Assembly (NCBI GenBank): GCA_963714255.1
Contig: CAVQNU010000015.1
Span: 1 to 64,000, forward strand
Direction: 5' to 3'
Length of the DNA stretch: 64,000 nt
DNA from: Rhodovastum sp963714255
GTDB lineage: Bacteria > Pseudomonadota > Alphaproteobacteria > Acetobacterales > Acetobacteraceae
Each line of letters opens with the position of its first letter. The stretch's first letter is position 1. Below the pieces are notes generated by a model that was not told the origin of the DNA, ran no database searches, and was given only the letters and a program-made list of their open reading frames with translations. Positions 17,438 to 26,290 of the stretch are shown here, piece after piece. Position numbers and translations under genes: made by a program.

Positions 17438-18285
17438 CGCAGACCATCGCCTTTCAAGGCCGGCCAGGGGCGTATTCCGATCTGGCTTGTCGCATGGCGT
17501 TTCCGCAGTGGCGCACGCTGCCCTGCGAGAGCTTCGAGGCGGCCATGGAGGCGGTGCGCGAGGGCGGGGCGGAGCTTGCCATGATCGCTTGCGAGAACAG
17601 CCTGGCGGGGCGGGTTGGTGACGTGCACCATTTGCTGCCGCAATCCGGCCTGTTCGTGGTGGGCGAGCATTTCCAGCGGGTCGAGCACTGTCTGCTGGCG
17701 CCGAGGGGCGCCCGCATTGAGGGGCTGATGCGGGTGCACTCGCACGAGGTGGCGCTCGGGCAGGTGCGCCGGATCCTCCGGGAGCTTAAACTGAAGCCGG
17801 TGGTACAGGCCGACACGGCGGGCTCGGCCGAGATGGTGGCGCAGTGGAACAACCCGGCGGACTGCGCCATCGCCTCGTCGCTGGCGGCCGAGCTGTTCGG
17901 GCTGGATGTGCTGCGGCGCAATGTCGAGGACGCGGCGCACAATACGACGCGATTTTATGTGATGGCGCGCAAGCCGGCCGACCTGCCGGCCGACCGGGCG
18001 GGTCTGATGACGACGTTTGTCTTTCGGGTTCGCAACGTGCCGGCGGCCCTGTTCAAGGCGCTCGGAGGGTTCGCAACCAACGGGGTGAACATGACCAAGC
18101 TGGAGAGCTATATGCTAGGCGGCGAGTTCACCGCCACCCAGTTCCTGTGTGACGTTGAGGGGCACCCCGAGCAGCCGGCACTGCGGCGGGCGCTGGAAGA
18201 GCTTTCTTTCTTCTCGCGCGAGACCCGTATTCTGGGGGTTTATCCGAGCTCGCCTTTTCGCAAGGAGCAAGCATCGGACGATTGA
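17434..18285 (+). CDS. pheA: Prephenate dehydratase
   Basis: Converts prephenate to phenylpyruvate in phenylalanine synthesis. 283 residues. The catalytic domain (about 1-180) begins TIAFQGRPGAYSDLACR and contains ENSLAGRVGDVHHLL and the NTTRFYVM motif with the catalytic Thr. A C-terminal ACT domain (about 190-270; VFRVRNVPAALFKALGGFATNGVNMTKLES) binds phenylalanine for feedback control. No chorismate mutase domain is fused. Overlaps kdsB by four bases, an arrangement typical of related alphaproteobacteria. Confidence 0.93.
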   Translation: MTQTIAFQGRPGAYSDLACRMAFPQWRTLPCESFEAAMEAVREGGAELAMIACENSLAGRVGDVHHLLPQSGLFVVGEHFQRVEHCLLAPRGARIEGLMRVHSHEVALGQVRRILRELKLKPVVQADTAGSAEMVAQWNNPADCAIASSLAAELFGLDVLRRNVEDAAHNTTRFYVMARKPADLPADRAGLMTTFVFRVRNVPAALFKALGGFATNGVNMTKLESYMLGGEFTATQFLCDVEGHPEQPALRRALEELSFFSRETRILGVYPSSPFRKEQASDD

Positions 18286-18306
18286 CGACGGCGTAGCCGG
18301 CTGGCC

Positions 18307-18324
18307 CGGTCACGAAAGCTTCAT
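18307..18324 (+). promoter_or_regulatory. Possible Pho box before phnC
   Basis: CGGTCAC GAAA GCTTCAT resembles two CTGTCAT half-sites with a four-base spacer, matching 9 of 14 consensus bases. It lies 64 bases before phnC, where PhoB control of a phosphonate importer would be expected. The match is weak. Confidence 0.3.
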
Positions 18325-18387
18325 GCCCGGCGTGCGGCCGATCGGGGATAACGCCGACCGTAGACGGGGAAGAAGCACGAAACTCTC

Positions 18388-19185
18388 ATGCTGGTTCTTG
18401 ACGGCGTGTCCAAGCAGTTCGGGCGGGCGCGCGCGGTGGACAGCGTGTCGCTGGCCATTCCGCGTGGGCAGTTCGTCGGCGTGATCGGGCGCTCGGGCGC
18501 CGGCAAGTCCACTTTGCTTCGCATGATCAACCGGCTGGGCGATCCGACCGCTGGCACGATCACCTGGGACGGCAGCGACGTGACCGCCCTGAAAGGACGC
18601 GCGCTGCGCGACTGGCGGCGCCGCTGTGCCATGATTTTCCAGCAGTTCAACCTGGTCGGCCGGCTTGATGTGCTGGACAACGTGCTGATGGGGCGTCTGG
18701 CGCATACCAGCGGTTGGCGGGCCATGGGCAAGCTGTGGAGCCGCGACGACCGTGCCATCGCCATGGCCGCACTTGAACAGATGGATATCGCCGCACTCGC
18801 GCCGCAACGGGCCGAAACGCTGTCCGGCGGCCAGCAGCAGCGCGTGGCGATCTGCCGCGCCCTGGTGCAGGAGCCCGAGATCGTGCTGGCCGACGAGCCG
18901 GTGGCCTCGCTGGACCCGCGCAGCTCGCGCATCGTCATGGACGCGCTTGCCCGGATTAACCGGCATTTCGGCCTGACCGTGCTGGTGAACCTGCACTCGC
19001 TGGAGATCGCCCGCGGCTATTGCGACCGGCTGGTCGGCATGGCTGCCGGCAAGCTTGTGTTCGACGACGTGCCTGCGGCGCTCACCGACGAGGTGGCGCG
19101 CGAACTGTACGGCCTGGAAGCGAACGAGGTGCTGGAACGCGACGACGCTCCGGTGCCAGATGCCGGCCTGGCCGCCATCGCCTGA
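18388..19185 (+). CDS. phnC: Phosphonate-type ABC transporter ATPase
   Basis: 265-residue ATPase that powers phosphonate, phosphite or related phosphorus-compound uptake. Walker A is GRSGAGKSTLLRMINRL, the Q-loop FQQFNLVGRLDVLDNVLMGRL is characteristic of PhnC, the signature is LSGGQQQRVAICRALVQEPEIVLADEPVASLDPRS (Walker B included), and the H-loop is NLHSLEIARGYCDRLVG. First gene of phnCDEE. The upstream 100 bases contain a weak Pho-box-like site. Confidence 0.92.
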   Translation: MLVLDGVSKQFGRARAVDSVSLAIPRGQFVGVIGRSGAGKSTLLRMINRLGDPTAGTITWDGSDVTALKGRALRDWRRRCAMIFQQFNLVGRLDVLDNVLMGRLAHTSGWRAMGKLWSRDDRAIAMAALEQMDIAALAPQRAETLSGGQQQRVAICRALVQEPEIVLADEPVASLDPRSSRIVMDALARINRHFGLTVLVNLHSLEIARGYCDRLVGMAAGKLVFDDVPAALTDEVARELYGLEANEVLERDDAPVPDAGLAAIA

Positions 19186-19214
19186 GCTTACTCTGCAGCA
19201 ATTGAGGTGACCTT

Positions 19215-20159
19215 ATGATCGACCGCCGCACGCTCTTGGCTGGCCTCGCGGCCGGCGCTGCCACGGCGTCTGCGACCAGTGCCCATGCCCAGGCCTGGAA
19301 GGCCAAGTATCCTGAGCTGGTGTTTGCCGTGGTGCCGGCCGAGAACGCCTCTGGCGTGGCCGACCGCTATGCCCCGTTCGTCGAGTATCTCTCGAAGGAA
19401 ATCGGCACCAAGGTGACCCTGCGTATTGCCAACGACTATGCGGCGGTGATCGAGGGTCAGCGCTCCGGCAACGTGCATATCGGCTATTATGGCCCGGCCT
19501 CGTTCGCGCGCGCCCGGCTGATCGGGGTGAAGACCGACGCCTTCATCATCGACGTGAACAGCGACGGCACGAAGGGTTACTACTCGGTGCTGTATGTGCT
19601 GGCGAAGAGCCCGTACAAGAACCTTGCCGACCTGAAAGGCAAGAATCTTGGCCTGGTCGACCCGAATTCGACCTCGGGCTACAACATGCCGCTGTATACG
19701 CTGAGCAAGCATGGTGTTCCGGCGGCCGACAAGTATTTCTCCAAGGTGGTGGTGACCGGCAGCCACGAGAATGCGGTGCTTGCCCTGGCGCAGGGCACGG
19801 TGGATGTCGCCGCCAACTGGTGGAATGCCGACGACGACAGCAACCTGACCCGCATGATCAACAAGGGCATGGTGAAGGACGCGTCCGGTCAGCCGCTGAA
19901 GAAAGACGATTTCCGGATCGTCCTGAAGTCCGACATGATCGTCAACTCGCCGACGGCCTATCTCGCCAGCCTGCCCGCCGACCTGAAGGCCAAGATCCGG
20001 CAGGCTTTCCTGGACGCGGCGAGCCACGATAAGGAGGCATTCGACAAGCTCTCCGACGGCAAGAACCGCCCGTGGGAGCCGATCGACAACGCGGCCTATG
20101 ACGAGACGATTAAGCTGATCCAGTTTGTCGACAAGCTGAAGAAGCAGAATAACGCCTGA
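19215..20159 (+). CDS. phnD: Phosphonate-type substrate-binding protein
   Basis: 314-residue periplasmic binding protein. The N-terminus MIDRRTLLAGLAAGAATAS..AHAQ looks like a twin-arginine signal peptide. Body motifs of the PhnD family are visible: LVFAVVPAENASGVADRYAPFVEYLSK, VHIGYYGPASFARA, GLVDPNSTSGYNMP and NWWNADDDSNLTRMI. The gene has TGAGGTGA upstream and is followed by a strong hairpin that may keep its message more abundant than the permease genes. Confidence 0.9.
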   Translation: MIDRRTLLAGLAAGAATASATSAHAQAWKAKYPELVFAVVPAENASGVADRYAPFVEYLSKEIGTKVTLRIANDYAAVIEGQRSGNVHIGYYGPASFARARLIGVKTDAFIIDVNSDGTKGYYSVLYVLAKSPYKNLADLKGKNLGLVDPNSTSGYNMPLYTLSKHGVPAADKYFSKVVVTGSHENAVLALAQGTVDVAANWWNADDDSNLTRMINKGMVKDASGQPLKKDDFRIVLKSDMIVNSPTAYLASLPADLKAKIRQAFLDAASHDKEAFDKLSDGKNRPWEPIDNAAYDETIKLIQFVDKLKKQNNA

Positions 20160-20166
20160 CCGTTGA

Positions 20167-20196
20167 CCTCCCGCGCCGGATCGCCGGCGCGGGAGG
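20167..20196 (+). terminator. Hairpin between phnD and phnE
   Basis: Perfect 13-base arms (CCTCCCGCGCCGG, then ATCG, then the complement) lie eight bases after the phnD stop. No long T-run follows, so this is more likely an RNA-stabilising or attenuating stem within the operon than a full terminator. Confidence 0.6.
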
Positions 20197-20220
20197 ACCT
20201 TTGCCAAATCGGGAGCCGTT

Positions 20221-21105
20221 TTGCCACACACCATTACCATTCCGCCCGACGCGCAGCTTGATCCGCTGCTTCGTCACTACCGGTTGGCGGTGGCGGCGAA
20301 GCAGCGGCGTCTGGTTCTGGGCTTCGCTGTGCTGGTCTTCTGCGTGGTCATCGCGGGAGCCGGGGCCGAAGTGGACGTGGGCAAGTTCTGGTCCGGCATC
20401 GGCAATTTCGGCGACTATTTCGACCGCCTGCTTCTTCTCGATTCCGGCGAACGGGTGTGGACCGACCCGGCCGACTGGTTCTGGGGCATCCACCGCTGGG
20501 TCCGCCTGCTCGGCGAGACGCTGCTGATCGCCTATGTCGGCAACCTGACCGGCACGGTCGGCGCTTTCATCGGATGCTTTCTGTGCAGCCGCAACCTGGT
20601 GCGCTCCGCCGCCTTGCGCATCGTCATGCGGCGGGTGCTTGAGTTCTGCCGCACCGTCCCGGACATCGTCTTTGCCCTGATCTTCGTCGCTTCCTTCGGG
20701 CTTGGCGCCATCTCGGGCGTGCTCGCCATCGCGATCCACACCACCGGCGCGCTCGGCAAGCTGTTCTCGGAAGTGGTTGAGAACATCGACATGAAGCCGG
20801 TGGAGGGCATTGGCTCGACCGGCGGGTCATGGTTCGCGCAAGTGCGTTTCGGTGTACTGCCGCAGGTGCTGTCGAATTTCGCCAGCTATGCGCTGCTGCG
20901 TTTCGAGATCAACGTGCGCGGTGCAACCGTGCTGGGCGTGGTCGGCGCCGGCGGCATCGGCCAGGACCTGATCACCGCCATCCGCCAGTTCCATACCTCC
21001 GACGTGAGCGCCATCCTGCTGCTTATTGTCGTTTGCGTCATGGTCATCGACGCCCTGTCCGAGCGACTGCGCCACCGGTTGATCTCCATGGAGCAGCGGA
21101 CATGA
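20221..21105 (+). CDS. phnE: Phosphonate ABC transporter permease 1
   Basis: 294-residue inner-membrane subunit. TTG 20221 is used, with GGGAG six bases upstream. After a cytosolic start, membrane segments appear near residues 30-55 and 100-290. PhnE hallmarks are ETLLIAYVGNLTGTVGAFIGCFL, RRVLEFCRTVPDIVFALIFV, the EAA-like loop EVVENIDMKPVEGIGSTGGSWFAQVRFGVLPQVL, and ATVLGVVGAGGIGQDLI. The stop overlaps the second permease start (ATGA). Confidence 0.9.
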   Translation: MPHTITIPPDAQLDPLLRHYRLAVAAKQRRLVLGFAVLVFCVVIAGAGAEVDVGKFWSGIGNFGDYFDRLLLLDSGERVWTDPADWFWGIHRWVRLLGETLLIAYVGNLTGTVGAFIGCFLCSRNLVRSAALRIVMRRVLEFCRTVPDIVFALIFVASFGLGAISGVLAIAIHTTGALGKLFSEVVENIDMKPVEGIGSTGGSWFAQVRFGVLPQVLSNFASYALLRFEINVRGATVLGVVGAGGIGQDLITAIRQFHTSDVSAILLLIVVCVMVIDALSERLRHRLISMEQRT

Positions 21106-21968
21106 GCGACGCTCCAGCCGACCTGCGTGGCACATTTTTGGCCCGCGGCGCCGAGATGCAGGCAGCCTACCCGCGCATGTTCAAGGCCGATATTCGTGCC
21201 CGTGCGGGCACGATCGGCCTTATCGGCGGGGCGCTTCTGGTCTATGCGGTCGGGCTGTATGAACTGGAGTTCTCGCCCGGCACTATCTTTCACGGGCTGT
21301 GGCGCCTGGCCGATATCGTCGGGCTGATGCTGCCGCCCAGTCCGGGAACGTGGGACCGGTTTCTGCTGTATCTCGACGCGCTGGGGCAAACGCTGTCGAT
21401 TGCGCTGCTTGGCACGTTGACGGCGGCGCTGCTGTCCATTCCGTTCGGCTTTCTGGCAGCGCGCAATGTCGTCGCCAACTGGCTGCTGCACATCCTTACC
21501 CGGCGCAGCCTGGATACCATCCGCAGCGTAGACACGCTGATCTGGGCGCTGATCTGGATCAACGTGGTCGGGCTGGGGCCGTTTGCCGGCGCGCTGGCCA
21601 TCGCATCCTCGGACTTCGCTTCCTACGCCAAGCTGATGTCGGAAGCGATCGAGGCGGCCGATCACCGTCCGGTGGAAGGTGTGGCGGCATCCGGGGGCGG
21701 GCATTTGACTGCCATCCGCTTCGGCATCGTGCCGCAGGTGCTGCCGATCCTTGCCAGCCAGGTGCTGTACTACTTTGAATCCAATACGCGTTCGGCCACC
21801 ATCATCGGCGTGGTGGGGGCCGGCGGCATTGGGCTGCATTTGGCGGAAGCTATCCGGGTGTTGGAATGGCAGGAAACGTCGTTCCTGATCCTGATGGTGC
21901 TGGTGACCGTTGCGGCGATCGACGCGCTTTCGCAGCGCTTGCGTGGTGCCATCATGGGGCGGCGGTAG
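21102..21968 (+). CDS. phnE: Phosphonate ABC transporter permease 2
   Basis: 288 residues, homologous to the preceding permease; the two probably form a heterodimer. Hallmarks are LGQTLSIALLGTLTAALLSIPFGFLAARN, RSLDTIRSVDTLIWALIWI, SEAIEAADHRPVEGVAASGGGHLTAIRFGIVPQVL and GVVGAGGIGLHLAEAI. Duplicated phnE genes are common in phosphonate and phosphite importers. No C-P lyase (phnG-M) or phosphite dehydrogenase gene is in the window, so the true substrate cannot be named. Confidence 0.9.
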   Translation: MSDAPADLRGTFLARGAEMQAAYPRMFKADIRARAGTIGLIGGALLVYAVGLYELEFSPGTIFHGLWRLADIVGLMLPPSPGTWDRFLLYLDALGQTLSIALLGTLTAALLSIPFGFLAARNVVANWLLHILTRRSLDTIRSVDTLIWALIWINVVGLGPFAGALAIASSDFASYAKLMSEAIEAADHRPVEGVAASGGGHLTAIRFGIVPQVLPILASQVLYYFESNTRSATIIGVVGAGGIGLHLAEAIRVLEWQETSFLILMVLVTVAAIDALSQRLRGAIMGRR

Positions 21969-21989
21969 GACCGTTCCCATCGGGGCGTT

Positions 21990-22105
21990 GCCCCGAACCC
22001 CTCCAGGGGCTTCGCCCCTGGACCCCACCAAGGGCTTTTGAGTATGGGGTCAAGGGGGCCACTGCCCCCTTGCGGGTCCAGGGCAGAGCCCTGGCCTTGC
22101 TTCCC
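21990..22105. repeat. Palindromic intergenic repeat, copy B
   Basis: Lies after phnE2. A small stem CCAGGGGCTTCGCCCCTGG leads, a core with GGGGGCCACTGCCCCC follows, and 22074-22100 is the 27-base palindromic end shared exactly with copies A and C. It may end transcription of both convergent neighbours (phnE2 and the DUF3060 gene). Confidence 0.8.
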
Positions 22106-22126
22106 TTGTTCCGTCCCGCCTGAGAC

Positions 22127-22810
22127 TCAGTCGGCGTGGATGACCTGATTGCCGTTTCCGGTGATGGACACCACTGGGGGCAAGCCTTCGCGGGTCAGGG
22201 TATAGTTCAGTGTTACCCCGTCGCCGTTTATCGCAATGTGCGCACCCGGTTCCAGTTCGGCTTGGATCTGGTCGGCGTGGCCCTCTACCGTAACTGAACG
22301 GACGCCGCCGCGCAGGCGGTAGTGGCTGTTCGAACCGTGGATCAGCACGTCGCATCCGGTGCATGTTACGTCGTTGGTTTCACTGTCGCCCGCCAGGATG
22401 ATCGTGCTGGTGCCCGAGTGGCCTGACGGGACGACCGGGGTGGGCTCGGCGGCCGGTTCTTCCGGCAGGCCGGCGCCGGCCTTAATCACGTTGCCGATGC
22501 CGAGCGCACTGACGACCGGCGGCGGTGTCACAGGTTCGTACAGCACCCGGTTCGCGGTGCCGATAATCTCGATCGTGCCCCCGGGTGCGAGGGCGATGTT
22601 CACCTGGTTGGTCGCCCCCACGACCCGCAGGGCACGGCAGGGGCCGCGGAATACGACCTGGTTGGCGCTGCCGTTCACCGCCGCATCGCCGCCGTCGCAA
22701 TCGACCGTCATCGAGAGGCCGCTGCCGTTGACCACCGCGGCATGGCTGGTGCCGGCGATCAGCGATAACGCAAGGACGCCGGCGGCGACGCTGACAGTTG
22801 AAATACGCAT
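22127..22810 (-). CDS. Secreted DUF3060-type protein
   Basis: 227 residues. Signal peptide MRISTVSVAAGVLALSLIAGTSHA. The mature part has repeats of the DUF3060 type (short beta-strands with Gly-Xaa-Asn-Asn/Gln-Val turns): AVNGSANQVVFRGPC, VVGATNQVNIALAPGG, IIGTANRVLYEP and, at the end, SITGNGNQVIHAD. A proline-rich linker lies near residues 92-130, and a CTGC pair near 150 could form a disulfide. It is probably a periplasmic or surface beta-solenoid protein; function unknown. Convergent to phnE2. Confidence 0.7.
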   Translation of the reverse strand: MRISTVSVAAGVLALSLIAGTSHAAVVNGSGLSMTVDCDGGDAAVNGSANQVVFRGPCRALRVVGATNQVNIALAPGGTIEIIGTANRVLYEPVTPPPVVSALGIGNVIKAGAGLPEEPAAEPTPVVPSGHSGTSTIILAGDSETNDVTCTGCDVLIHGSNSHYRLRGGVRSVTVEGHADQIQAELEPGAHIAINGDGVTLNYTLTREGLPPVVSITGNGNQVIHAD

Positions 22811-22862
22811 GCGGCGTGTCCTTCTTCCGCGACGGCCTGCCCCGCTTGCCAGTCGCCAGGGA

Positions 22863-24083
22863 TCAGGCCTTCTGCATCGCCTTCTGCAGATTGTCGTCGA
22901 TCTTCGCCAGAAAATCCTGCGTGTTCAGCCAGGGTTGGTGCTTGCCGATGAGGATGGACAGATCCTTGGTCATGGCGCCGCTTTCGACCGTCTCGACGCA
23001 CACGCGCTCCAGCGTTTCGGCAAATTCGGTCACGTCCGGCGTGTTGTCGAACTTGCCGCGGTAGACCAGGCCGCGGGTCCAGGCGAAGATCGAGGCGATT
23101 GGATTGGTGCTGGTTTCGCGGCCTTTCTGGTGCTCGCGGTAGTGGCGGGTGACGGTGCCGTGCGCGGCCTCGCTCTCGACCGTATGGCCATCCGGCGACA
23201 TTAGCACCGAGGTCATCAGGCCGAGCGAGCCGAAGCCCTGGGCCACGATGTCGCTTTGCACATCGCCGTCGTAGTTCTTGCAGGCCCACAGATAGCCGCC
23301 GTTCCATTTCAGCGCGCAGGCGACCATGTCGTCGATCAGGCGGTGTTCGTAGGTCAGGCCGGCGGCGTCGAAATCCGTCTTGAACTCGGCGTCGAAAATC
23401 TCCTGGAAGACATCCTTGAACATGCCGTCATAGGCTTTCAGGATGGTGTTCTTGGTGGAGAGATACACCGGGTATTTGCGCAGCAGCGCGTAGTGGAAGC
23501 TGGCGCGGGCAAACCCCTCGATTGAATGGCGGGTGTTGTGCATGCCCATGGCGACGCCTGGGCCCTTGAAGTCGTGCACCTCGAGCACATGCGGGGCGCT
23601 GCCATCGGCCGGCTGGTAGACCAGGGTCACGCGGCCGGGGCCTGGGATTTTGGTTTCGGTGGCACGGTAGATGTCGCCGTAGGCGTGGCGGCCGATGACG
23701 ATCGGCTGGGTCCAGTGCGGCACCAGGCGGGGCACGTTGCGGCAGATGATCGGTTCGCGGAAGATGGTGCCGTCCAGGATGTTGCGGATGGTGCCGTTCG
23801 GGCTACGCCACATCTTCTTCAGTTTGAATTCTTCGACACGCGCTTCGTCCGGGGTGATTGTGGCGCATTTGACGCCGACGCCATACTGCTTGATGGCGTT
23901 GGCGGATTCGACAGTAACGCGGTCGTCGGTCTGGTCGCGATATTCGATGCCGAGATCGTAATACTTCAGGTCGATATCGAGATACGGGAGAATAAGCTTA
24001 TCCTTGATGAAACCCCAGATGATGCGGGTCATCTCGTCCCCGTCGAGCTCCACAACCGGGTTTTTCACCTTGATCTTCGCCAT
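22863..24083 (-). CDS. icd: NADP-dependent isocitrate dehydrogenase
   Basis: Oxidises isocitrate to 2-oxoglutarate in the citric acid cycle, giving NADPH. 406 residues from ATG 24083 (MAKIKVKNPVVELDGDEMTRIIW). This is the eukaryotic-like homodimeric form common in alphaproteobacteria. Motifs are KCATITPDEARVEEF, SPNGTIRNILDGTIFREPI, YDGDVQSDIVAQGFGSLGLMTSVL (metal Asp residues) and EAAHGTVTRHYREHQKG (NADP contacts). Monocistronic, flanked by the DUF3060 gene and the acyl-CoA dehydrogenase gene. Confidence 0.95.
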   Translation of the reverse strand: MAKIKVKNPVVELDGDEMTRIIWGFIKDKLILPYLDIDLKYYDLGIEYRDQTDDRVTVESANAIKQYGVGVKCATITPDEARVEEFKLKKMWRSPNGTIRNILDGTIFREPIICRNVPRLVPHWTQPIVIGRHAYGDIYRATETKIPGPGRVTLVYQPADGSAPHVLEVHDFKGPGVAMGMHNTRHSIEGFARASFHYALLRKYPVYLSTKNTILKAYDGMFKDVFQEIFDAEFKTDFDAAGLTYEHRLIDDMVACALKWNGGYLWACKNYDGDVQSDIVAQGFGSLGLMTSVLMSPDGHTVESEAAHGTVTRHYREHQKGRETSTNPIASIFAWTRGLVYRGKFDNTPDVTEFAETLERVCVETVESGAMTKDLSILIGKHQPWLNTQDFLAKIDDNLQKAMQKA

Positions 24084-24193
24084 TCTGCCCTCGTGAATTT
24101 GGTCCGCCGCGCCCGGGCGGCCGCGTCTGTGTCGCGCGGATGACGTTTCTGCCACCCCTCCCGGTGCTGCACAAGGTCGGGCGGGGCGGGGCG

Positions 24194-25348
24194 TTAACCG
24201 AGGGTCTGGCGGGCGATGATGAGGCGCTGGACTTCAGAGGCACCTTCGTAGATGCGCAAGGCACGGATTTCGCGGTACAGTTCCTCGACCTTCACCCCGA
24301 CGGTAACGCCGAGGCCACCGAAGATCTGCACCGCGCTGTCAATCACCTGCTGCGCCGATTCGGTGGCGTGCAGCTTGGCCATCGCCGCCTCGCGGGTGAT
24401 CCGCCGGCCTGTCACGTCGCGTGTCCAGGCGGCGCGGTAGACCAGCAGGGCGCTGGCGTCGATCGCTAACGCCATGTCGGCGATGCGGGCCTGCGTGGTT
24501 TCCAGATCGGCCAGGGTGCGGCCGAACATGCGGCGGGATTTTGCGTGGGCGGATGCCTCGTCGAGCGCCCGCCGCGCGAAGCCGAGGGCCGCCGCGCCAA
24601 CCGTGGTTCGGAAGACATCGAGCGTGGCCATCGCCACCTTGAACCCCTCGCCTTGTGTGCCCAGCAAGTTCGCTTCGGGCACGACGCAATTGTCGAAGCG
24701 TAGCGTGGCCAGGGGATGCGGGGCAATCACGGCGATGCGGTGCGTCACATGCAGACCGGGCGTGCCGGCATCGACCAGGAAGGCGGACAGGCCGCGCGCG
24801 CCCGGCGCCTCGCCGGTGCGGGCGAACACCACATAGTGGCCGGCGATGCCGCCGTTGCTGATCCAGGTTTTGGTTCCGTCCAGCCGCCAACCCTCGGACA
24901 CGCGGATCGCGGTGGTGGCAAGCGCTCCCACGTCCGAACCGGCGTCGGGCTCGCTCAACGCGAAGGCCGCGAGGCTGTGGCCGGCGCGAACGGCGGGCAG
25001 GATACGGGTGCGCATGGCCGAACTGCCGAACAGGGTGATGGGACCGCTGCCCAGGCCCTGCATGGCGAACACGAAATCGGCAAGCCCGGAGTGACGTGCC
25101 AGTATCTCGCGGGCGAGGCAGAGCGTGCGCAGGTCGATTGCGCCGGCACCGCCCTCCGGCACGGCGGCGGCGAGCCAACCGGCCGTGCCGAGCTTTTCGG
25201 CCAAAGCGCGGCAGGCGGCATCGATGTCGTCGCCGACATGATGCGGATGCGGGTCGACGTGCTCTTCCGCCCAGGCGTCCAGGCGTTGGGCGAAGTCGCG
25301 GTGCCGGTCTTCGAGGAACGGCCAGTCGAGGAACGAGGGATCCGGCAT
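24194..25348 (-). CDS. Acyl-CoA dehydrogenase
   Basis: 384-residue FAD enzyme introducing a 2,3 double bond into an acyl-CoA. The N-terminal helical domain is followed by the beta domain with FALSEPDAGSDVGALAT and TKTWISNGG (FAD contacts), then the C-terminal helical domain with QIFGGLGVT and RIYEGASEVQ-type end (RALRIYEGASEVQRL), where the Glu is the likely catalytic base. Twelve bases after the SDR stop, co-transcribed with it. Context with a ring-acid-type ligase and hydratases suggests a cyclic or branched substrate; the exact one is unknown. Confidence 0.9.
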   Translation of the reverse strand: MPDPSFLDWPFLEDRHRDFAQRLDAWAEEHVDPHPHHVGDDIDAACRALAEKLGTAGWLAAAVPEGGAGAIDLRTLCLAREILARHSGLADFVFAMQGLGSGPITLFGSSAMRTRILPAVRAGHSLAAFALSEPDAGSDVGALATTAIRVSEGWRLDGTKTWISNGGIAGHYVVFARTGEAPGARGLSAFLVDAGTPGLHVTHRIAVIAPHPLATLRFDNCVVPEANLLGTQGEGFKVAMATLDVFRTTVGAAALGFARRALDEASAHAKSRRMFGRTLADLETTQARIADMALAIDASALLVYRAAWTRDVTGRRITREAAMAKLHATESAQQVIDSAVQIFGGLGVTVGVKVEELYREIRALRIYEGASEVQRLIIARQTLG

Positions 25349-25360
25349 GCTGGCGCCGTG

Positions 25361-26098
25361 TCAGCCGGCCATGGTCAGGCCGCCACTGACGCTGAGGACC
25401 TGGCCGGTGATGTAGGCGGAATCGGGGCCGGCGAAAAACGCGACGGCGCCGGCGATATCGGCGGGCTCGGCCAGGCGGCGCAGTGGGACCGCGCGGGTCA
25501 GCGCATCGATCCGCTTCGGGTCCTGCTGCAGCAGCATCGGTGTTGCCGTCGGGCCGGGACAGACGCAGTTCACCGTGATTTCGTGCCGCGCCATTTCACG
25601 CGCCAGCGACTTGCTGAAGGCGATGACCCCCCCCTTGGCGGCGGCATAGACCACCTCGCCGGTGCTGCCGACGCGGCCGGCGTCGCTGGCGATGTTGATG
25701 ATCCGGCCGCCGCCCGCCGTGATCAATCCGTCGAGGAATGTGCGGGTAAGCGCGATCGTGCCGGTCAGGTTGACCGCAATCGCTTTTTGCCAGAACGCCG
25801 CATCGGTTTCGACGAACGGCGCGATCACACTCCAGCCGGCGCAGTTGACGATGACCGTTGGCGCGCCGAGTTCCGCGACTGCCTGCTGGCGCGCCTGGTC
25901 GAGCGCTGGCTGGTCGGTCACATCGGCGCGGATGGCGCGTGCGCGGCGGCCGCGGCTGGTGATTTCGTCGGCGACGGTGGCGAGCGACGCGGCGTCGAGG
26001 TCAAGCAGGACCAGGTCGAAGCCCTGGTCGGCCAGTTTGAGGGCGATGGCCCGGCCGATGCCGGAGCCGCTTCCTGAGACGACGGCGATGCCTGCCAT
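25361..26098 (-). CDS. SDR-family NAD(P) dehydrogenase (3-hydroxyacyl-CoA type)
   Basis: 245 residues from ATG 26098. The Rossmann dinucleotide-binding motif is SGSGSGIGRAIA, NCAG replaces the usual NNAG, the catalytic Ser is in NIASDAGRVG and the catalytic pair in YAAAK. It resembles 2-hydroxycyclohexanecarboxyl-CoA dehydrogenase (BadH) and other SDRs of CoA-ester pathways. First gene of the minus-strand arm of the divergent locus; the TetR-type operator lies 113 bases upstream. A frame extending to 26227 runs through the operator and is not used. Confidence 0.85.
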   Translation of the reverse strand: MAGIAVVSGSGSGIGRAIALKLADQGFDLVLLDLDAASLATVADEITSRGRRARAIRADVTDQPALDQARQQAVAELGAPTVIVNCAGWSVIAPFVETDAAFWQKAIAVNLTGTIALTRTFLDGLITAGGGRIINIASDAGRVGSTGEVVYAAAKGGVIAFSKSLAREMARHEITVNCVCPGPTATPMLLQQDPKRIDALTRAVPLRRLAEPADIAGAVAFFAGPDSAYITGQVLSVSGGLTMAG

Positions 26099-26210
26099 GG
26101 ATATGTTCCTCTCCCTGTTTCCGTTTCGTCCGATTTGCCGTGCCGGCAAGAATCGCGCCGGTGCGCGTCTGGGCTCTGGATTTGCGTCACGGGTTGGTGC
26201 ATAGTGAAAA

Positions 26211-26232
26211 AGTGAATGAACGTTCATTCACT
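26211..26232. promoter_or_regulatory. Perfect 22-bp palindromic operator, TetR type
   Basis: AGTGAATGAA followed by CGTTCATTCACT reads the same on both strands. It lies in the 192-base gap between the divergent SDR and acid-CoA ligase genes. TGAATGAnnnnTCATTCA palindromes are typical targets of TetR-family repressors of acyl-CoA catabolism. One dimer or two could control both arms. Confidence 0.85.
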
Positions 26233-26290
26233 ATATCCGGAGGCCGGGCAGAGATCAACCGGTCCCATGCCTGCGAGGGAGGAGGAAGTC

